Assembly: GCA_964616825.1 (NCBI GenBank)
Contig: CAZTSX010000031.1
Coordinates: forward strand, 1 to 21,100
Source: QYOJ01 sp964616825
GTDB lineage: Bacteria; Bacteroidota; Bacteroidia; Bacteroidales; FEN-979
DNA length: 21,100 nt
Direction of reading: 5' to 3'
Positions within the stretch are counted from its first letter, which is position 1. Each line of letters starts with the position of its first letter. Made by a program: the position numbers and the translations under genes. Positions 18,102-21,100 of the stretch are shown in pieces. Below the pieces are notes generated by a model that ran no database searches, had not been told where the DNA came from, and worked only from the letters and a program-made list of their open reading frames with translations.

Positions 18102-18109
18102 TATTTTTG
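18102..18109 (+). promoter_or_regulatory. tsaD: Candidate -7 box for tsaD
   Basis: TATTTTTG is a perfect TAnnTTTG match, 25 bases before the tsaD ATG at 18135. The upstream T-rich run (18081-18097) has no exact -33 TTTG. The box falls just upstream of the inferred tamB start on the other strand. This supports starting tsaD at 18135 rather than at the in-frame codon at 18060. Confidence 0.5.
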
Positions 18110-18134
18110 CTTGATAATAGTGATTACCTCCACG

Positions 18135-19250
18135 ATGGGCGAATTTATTCTCGGTATTGAAACTTCTTGTGACGACACGTCAGCCGCTGTGCTGGAAGGA
18201 ACAATCATCCGTTCCAATGTGACAGCAACCCAGGATGTCCACCGGGATTTCGGAGGTGTCGTCCCAGAGCTGGCTTCCCGCGCGCATCAACAGAATATTA
18301 TTCCTGTAATTGATACCGCCCTCAAGAAAGCAAAGATACAGAAAAATCAGCTTGCTGCTGTAGCCTTTACCCAGGGTCCCGGGCTCCTTGGCTCGCTTCT
18401 CGTAGGGGCCTCTTTTTCGAAGAGTTTTGCGCTGGCTCTGGGGATCCCACTGATTGAAGTCGATCATATGCAAGCTCACATCCTGGCACACTTCATTGAA
18501 GAACCGCAGAAGAAAATTCCCAGTCCCTCATTCCCCTTTTTATGTCTGACCGTCTCCGGTGGCCACACACAACTGGTTCTTGTCCGGGACTACTTTGATA
18601 TGGAGGTAATAGGTCAAACTATCGATGATGCAGCAGGTGAAGCTTTCGATAAAGCAGCGAAGATCCTGGGCCTCGCCTATCCGGGCGGACCTATAATTGA
18701 TGAATTAGCAAAGAAGGGAGATCCGGAACGTTTCTCATTTGCCCGGCCCAATATCCTGAATCTCGATTACAGTTTCAGCGGCCTAAAAACATCCATCCTC
18801 TACTTTATCAGGGATGAGCTGAAAAAAGATCCTGACTTCATCGAAAAAAACAGACCCGACCTCTGTGCTTCTATCCAGGCGACGATTGTCAACATCCTAG
18901 TACGGAAGTTGAAACTAGCTGTTGAGCAGATACGGGATACGAGATATGGGATACGGGATGCGCAGAGGCTGGATGCCGGATACCGGATGCCGGATCAAAA
19001 ATCCCAAATCCCAAATCGCAAATCGTATTTCGTAGATGTAGCAATTGCAGGCGGGGTTTCGGCGAATTCGGGATTACGAAAAGCATTGGAGGAGGAGCGG
19101 GATAAGGAGGGTTGGAATATCTTTATTCCGCCACTTGAATATACGACAGATAATGCGGCGATGATTGCAGTAGCAGGATATTTTAAGTTTCTGAAAGGAG
19201 ATTTTGCCCAGCAGTCAACGGTTCCGTACGCCAGGAGCAAGAAGGGATGA
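18135..19250 (+). CDS. tsaD: tRNA N6-adenosine threonylcarbamoyltransferase TsaD, with repeat-derived insert
   Basis: A 371-residue TsaD/Kae1 protein, the enzyme that transfers threonylcarbamoyl to A37 of ANN-decoding tRNAs (t6A). The start at 18135 gives MGEFILGIETSCDDTS, the standard N-terminus; the longer in-frame start at 18060 would add a hydrophobic, unrelated leader. Key features: metal ligands H111 and H115 (HMQAH), SGGHTQ at 141-146, GGPIIDELAKKG, SGLKTS, AGGVSANSGLR and D339 in YTTDNAAM. All catalytic landmarks are intact, so it should be active. It is about 30 residues longer than usual because residues 266-299 (IRDTRYGIRD through NRKSYF) are an insert encoded by 7-bp tandem repeats, placed just before the strand leading to AGGVSAN. 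The gene is divergent from tamB and is followed after 4 bp by a membrane-protein gene. Confidence 0.97.
   Translation: MGEFILGIETSCDDTSAAVLEGTIIRSNVTATQDVHRDFGGVVPELASRAHQQNIIPVIDTALKKAKIQKNQLAAVAFTQGPGLLGSLLVGASFSKSFALALGIPLIEVDHMQAHILAHFIEEPQKKIPSPSFPFLCLTVSGGHTQLVLVRDYFDMEVIGQTIDDAAGEAFDKAAKILGLAYPGGPIIDELAKKGDPERFSFARPNILNLDYSFSGLKTSILYFIRDELKKDPDFIEKNRPDLCASIQATIVNILVRKLKLAVEQIRDTRYGIRDAQRLDAGYRMPDQKSQIPNRKSYFVDVAIAGGVSANSGLRKALEEERDKEGWNIFIPPLEYTTDNAAMIAVAGYFKFLKGDFAQQSTVPYARSKKG
18929..19031 (+). repeat. Intragenic period-7 tandem repeat array inside tsaD
   Basis: Three consecutive blocks all have period 7. Block 1 (from 18929) is GATACGG, GATACGA, GATATGG, GATACGG, GATGCGC. Block 2 (from about 18970) is GGATGCC, GGATACC, GGATGCC, GGATC. 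Block 3 (from about 18999) is AAATCCC, AAATCCC, AAATCGC, AAATCGT, then ATTTCGT. The coding insert is 102 bp (18930-19031), a multiple of three, so the tsaD frame is kept. Because 7 is not a multiple of 3, the protein repeat is seven residues long (IRDTRYG, IRDA...). Confidence 0.88.
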
Positions 19251-19254
19251 GGGT

Positions 19255-19747
19255 ATGACTTTTATCGATATTCCAACAGAACAGACTACCGCGGCAACGG
19301 ATGTCATTCTTGCAGTAGTGGCTTTGGTAGTTTGCATTGTCACTTACAAATCAGGCAAAAACAGTAAGCCGGGGAAAGGCAGGATCTGGGCGTGGGCGAT
19401 TTATGATTGCCACAGGAAGTCTGTTTTACCTTATCACACTCTTCATTCCCGGGACTTTCCTGGTTTTCATCCTGTATGAAGCAGTTGCGATGCTCTTTTC
19501 TCTGGTGGTTTACATCATCCTGGGATTCAGGAAGCAGGTCCGGGGTGCCTGGCTGATGGTGTTAGGGATTTTCATTACAATTGTCGCCGCAGCCCTCCAG
19601 GCAACTGAAACAGTTTACTTGTATTGCATCTGGGAATTTGACCACAATGGAATTTTCCACCTCGTTCAGATCGTCGGGTTGCTGGTCCTCTTTACAGGAT
19701 TGCGGGTTGATTTGCGAGAAAAAAAATGTAGGGACGGAGGAAGGTAG
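19255..19747 (+). pseudogene. Multi-pass membrane protein gene with apparent frameshift
   Basis: Starting at the ATG at 19255, 4 bp after tsaD, the first frame encodes MTFIDIPTEQTTAATD, a membrane segment (VILAVVALVVCIVTY), and GRIWAWA, then runs into sense-poor sequence and stops at 19479. From about 19400 the next frame (open from 19331, TTG at 19337, stop at 19747) continues with convincing membrane protein: GSLFYLITLFIPGTFLVF, LFSLVVYIILGF, WLMVLGIFITIVAAAL, then FDHNGIFHLVQIVGLLVLFTGLR. Together the two pieces look like one four- or five-span inner-membrane protein of about 160 residues, similar in layout to uncharacterised Bacteroidetes proteins that start with an IPTEQTTAATD motif. One extra base, or a small deletion, near 19385-19402 would explain the break. 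It may be a true pseudogene or a sequencing error. The function is unknown. Confidence 0.6.
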
Positions 19748-19768
19748 GATCGTATTAATTGTAATCCT
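19746..19768. terminator. Possible bidirectional hairpin between convergent genes
   Basis: AGGAT and ATCCT bracket an imperfectly self-complementary core, and the sequence exactly fills the gap between the two convergent stop codons. There is no T tract on either side, so termination is only a possibility. Confidence 0.25.
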
Positions 19769-20155
19769 CTATAACAGTCCTGCATTTCTAAGGCTCTCAG
19801 AAAGTTTTGGATGGGTTTTGGCAAAATCCACCAAAGCCGTAAGGATTTTCTGATCCTGCTTTTTTAGTGGCGCCAACGACAGTTTTCGATCCCAGAAAGC
19901 GAAACCGAATACGCTTATCATCATCGTGGAAAAAACGCCGATGATTACCCAAAGAAAATTGAACAACTGATCAAACCTGCTATCAAAGGCCTCGAATCGG
20001 GCATTCATTTCGGTTTGCAATGCTTCAACTTTTTGCTCAGTTCTGATGATACGGTCACGGTCGTCTAGAGTAAATGGGATCTCTTTTACTTCTGCTTTAA
20101 CTAAAACAGGAAGTAGAAATAAAATAATCCCGATACAATTTTTTAATGCTTTCAT
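19769..20155 (-). CDS. Small membrane protein: signal peptide, coiled coil, one membrane span
   Basis: A 128-residue protein of unknown function. Residues 1-21 (MKALKNCIGIILFLLPVLVKA) form a Sec-type signal peptide with a likely cut after VKA. Residues about 25-66 (DDRDRIIRTEQKVEALQTEM through FDSRFDQLF) are charged and heptad-like, suggesting a short coiled coil. Residues about 67-88 (FLWVIIGVFSTMMISVFGFAF) form a membrane span followed by WDRK. The C-terminal 40 residues (LKKQDQKILTALVDFAKTHP...) are soluble and helical. The predicted topology is a periplasmic coiled coil, one span and a cytoplasmic tail, which could suit an oligomeric adaptor or sensor. I recognise the general DDRDRIIRTE/FDQLFNFLW pattern from unnamed bacterial proteins but can assign no role. 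A good promoter box lies upstream. Confidence 0.75.
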   Translation of the reverse strand: MKALKNCIGIILFLLPVLVKAEVKEIPFTLDDRDRIIRTEQKVEALQTEMNARFEAFDSRFDQLFNFLWVIIGVFSTMMISVFGFAFWDRKLSLAPLKKQDQKILTALVDFAKTHPKLSESLRNAGLL

Positions 20156-20199
20156 TCTTTTGTCGGATTAAAGTTCAATGTTTAATCCGGTTCATGGTG

Positions 20200-20207
20200 C
20201 AAATGTA
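20200..20207 (-). promoter_or_regulatory. Candidate -7 box for the small coiled-coil membrane protein
   Basis: The minus strand reads TACATTTG, a perfect TAnnTTTG box, 44 bases upstream of the ATG at 20155. The remainder of the 165-base gap 20156-20319 is AT-rich and otherwise holds only the repeats listed separately. Confidence 0.45.
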
Positions 20208-20252
20208 ATACAGTTCCGGTAGAAAGTTTTCAACAAAATAAATATTTTCAAT

Positions 20253-20292
20253 ATGACCTTAATAACTGTATTTCTGTATGACCGTATTTCCT
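20253..20292. repeat. Left copy of direct repeat bracketing the cation-efflux gene (degenerate TATTTCCG array)
   Basis: A leader ATGACCTTA-ATA-ACTG is followed by three in-phase but degraded 8-bp units: TATTTCTG, TATGACCG, TATTTCCT. The same leader plus cleaner units recur at 21059-21100, so the similarity extends beyond the tandem word itself. Confidence 0.75.
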
Positions 20293-20301
20293 AGCTCTCT
20301 T

Positions 20302-20341
20302 GTTCACTCGTTCACCTGGTCACCTGTTCACCTGTTCACTT
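20302..20341. repeat. Period-8 GTTCACCT tandem array containing a stop codon
   Basis: Five contiguous 8-bp units: GTTCACTC, GTTCACCT, GGTCACCT, GTTCACCT, GTTCACTT. The minus-strand cation-efflux gene runs into this array; its last residues (SEQVNR) and its TGA stop at 20320-20322 are encoded by it. Confidence 0.88.
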
Positions 20342-21024
20342 TTTCCCGAACAACTGCACTCCACATAACTCCTTTTCTTTGCCTTCTTCATCGCTTCAAT
20401 CCCTTCTTTCACTGAGAACCATATCAGGCCGGCGGCACCGATGGAGTCGATATATGAGAACCCGGTCAGCTCAAATACTAAGCTGGAGATCAGCAGCACA
20501 ACAGACATATATAGACATACCAGATTGCAGTTTGCGTCGGCAATGATAGGTTCGGAGTCCAATTTCCGCCCGATGCGTTTCTTCGCCCATATAAGCCAGG
20601 TCATGGAGATGATAGAGATCACCGCGATCACCACTCCCCAGAATGTGCTTTCCGGTTTGTGACCGTAAATTAGGTTGACCACAATTCCTGCTGCCAGTGC
20701 AGCCGAGAGGATATAAAATCCGATTCCGGTGATCCGCAGGGCTGTGATCTCGTATGCGGTGATTGGCTTGCCGGGATTCTTCCAGATACGGATTATCATC
20801 ATCATGATGCCGAGACCGGAGATCACTTCGATGAAGCTGTCGACGCCAAATCCGAAGAGGGTGAGGGTTTCATCGGAATAACCCAGGACCAGGGAAATAA
20901 CACCTTCTATCAGATTATAGACGATCGTGAAGATACTGAGATAGAGAGCGTACCGGAAAAGTATTTTATGATTGCTATGAATTGCCATGAAAAATTGCCA
21001 TGAAGAATTGCCATGAATTGCCAT
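20320..21024 (-). CDS. Cation diffusion facilitator-type transporter, short form
   Basis: A 234-residue protein, or 222 residues if the second in-frame ATG at 20988 is used. It has about five or six membrane spans. The metal-site regions of the short cation-efflux family are visible: FGFGVDSFIEVISG (D62, E66 in the second span) and SEPIIADANCNLVC (D163) before the fifth span, with YIDSIGAAGLIWFSVKEGIEA near the end. There is no C-terminal cytoplasmic metal-binding domain. Instead the protein ends in a Cys-containing tail, VECSCSGKSEQVNR, whose last residues come from a tandem repeat. Its predicted role is proton-coupled export of a divalent metal across the inner membrane; the metal is not predictable. 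The N-terminus (MAIHGNSSWQFFMAIHSNHK) is also repeat-encoded, so the shorter start is more likely the ancestral one. Direct repeats flank the gene, suggesting cassette-like gain. Confidence 0.85.
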   Translation of the reverse strand: MAIHGNSSWQFFMAIHSNHKILFRYALYLSIFTIVYNLIEGVISLVLGYSDETLTLFGFGVDSFIEVISGLGIMMMIIRIWKNPGKPITAYEITALRITGIGFYILSAALAAGIVVNLIYGHKPESTFWGVVIAVISIISMTWLIWAKKRIGRKLDSEPIIADANCNLVCLYMSVVLLISSLVFELTGFSYIDSIGAAGLIWFSVKEGIEAMKKAKKRSYVECSCSGKSEQVNR

Positions 21025-21026
21025 GA
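20971..21026. repeat. ATTGCCATGA tandem array over the start of the cation-efflux gene
   Basis: Five 10-bp units (20971 with one mismatch, 20981, 20994, 21007, 21017) are spaced 10, 13, 13 and 10 bp apart, the extra 3 bp being AAA or AGA. Each of the four perfect units carries CAT, that is an ATG on the minus strand (ATG 5' ends at 20988, 21001, 21014 and 21024). Only 20988 and 21024 are in the gene's frame. Confidence 0.85.
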
Positions 21027-21058
21027 ATTGTAATTTCGGTTGCTATCGTTTTCCCTTA

Positions 21059-21100
21059 ATGACCTTATCACTGTATTTCCGTATTTCCGTATTTCCGTAT
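21059..21100. repeat. Right copy of direct repeat with clean TATTTCCG array
   Basis: ATGACCTTA-TC-ACTG followed by TATTTCCG at 21074-21081, 21082-21089 and 21090-21097, then TAT cut by the window end. It has the same orientation as 465-496 and 20253-20292, and the opposite orientation to 1-24. Confidence 0.85.

Noticed and set aside
18060..18134. Longer N-terminus for TsaD with a hydrophobic leader
   Set aside because: TsaD is cytoplasmic and normally starts at the MGEFILGIETS-type sequence. The -7 promoter box at 18102-18109 lies inside the proposed extension.
18930..19031. Insert in TsaD as an intein or mini-intein
   Set aside because: At 34 residues it is far too short and has no splicing-junction Cys/Ser or His-Asn motifs; it is plainly tandem repeat sequence.
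20302..21100. CRISPR array
   Set aside because: The repeats are 7-10 bp and contiguous, without unique spacers of constant length, and no cas genes are present.

Overview
The window reads as a chromosomal segment of a Bacteroidota (Bacteroidetes) bacterium, most likely Bacteroidales/Marinilabiliales-like and perhaps metagenome-derived. The evidence is the fused amino-sugar-kinase/RapZ protein, the Bacteroidetes-style TamB and AddAB proteins, several perfect matches to the Bacteroidetes -7 promoter box TAnnTTTG, and start codons without recognisable Shine-Dalgarno sequences. No rRNA, tRNA, CRISPR array or transposase is visible. Coding density is very high, and no gene-free stretch exceeds 300 bases (the longest is about 165 bases, 20156-20319).

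Layout. (1) 1-502: an AT-rich gene for a four-helix-bundle protein (23S rRNA intervening-sequence protein family), enclosed by a perfect 24-bp inverted repeat made of 8-bp units. (2) 503-5354: an AmmeMemoRadiSam locus. A radical SAM enzyme gene overlaps a membrane-embedded spermidine-synthase-like gene on the minus strand. A fused Memo-AMMECR1 lipoprotein-like gene is divergent from them. (3) 5335-18042: a run of minus-strand genes in transcription order tamB, addA-like helicase-nuclease, sugar kinase-RapZ fusion, nucleotidyltransferase (MurU-like), addB-like nuclease. The last four are tightly spaced and look like one operon joining double-strand-break repair to cell-wall sugar salvage. (4) 18135-19747: tsaD (t6A tRNA modification) divergent from tamB, carrying an in-frame 34-residue insert made of 7-bp tandem repeats, followed by a frameshifted membrane-protein gene. 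(5) 19769-21100: a small coiled-coil membrane protein, then a short cation-efflux (CDF-type) transporter whose start and stop both lie in tandem repeats and which is bracketed by direct repeats.

The most distinctive feature is the abundance of short-word tandem arrays: period 8 TATTTCCG, period 8 GTTCACCT, period 7 GATACGG/AAATCCC, and period 10 ATTGCCATGA. They frame the accessory genes, supply start and stop codons for one gene, and have entered an essential gene in frame. The second point of interest is the AmmeMemoRadiSam locus. It includes a multi-spanning spermidine-synthase-like protein and export-like N-termini, which suggest a membrane-associated, still uncharacterised modification system. 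Family assignments are from reading motifs by eye; no database search was possible.
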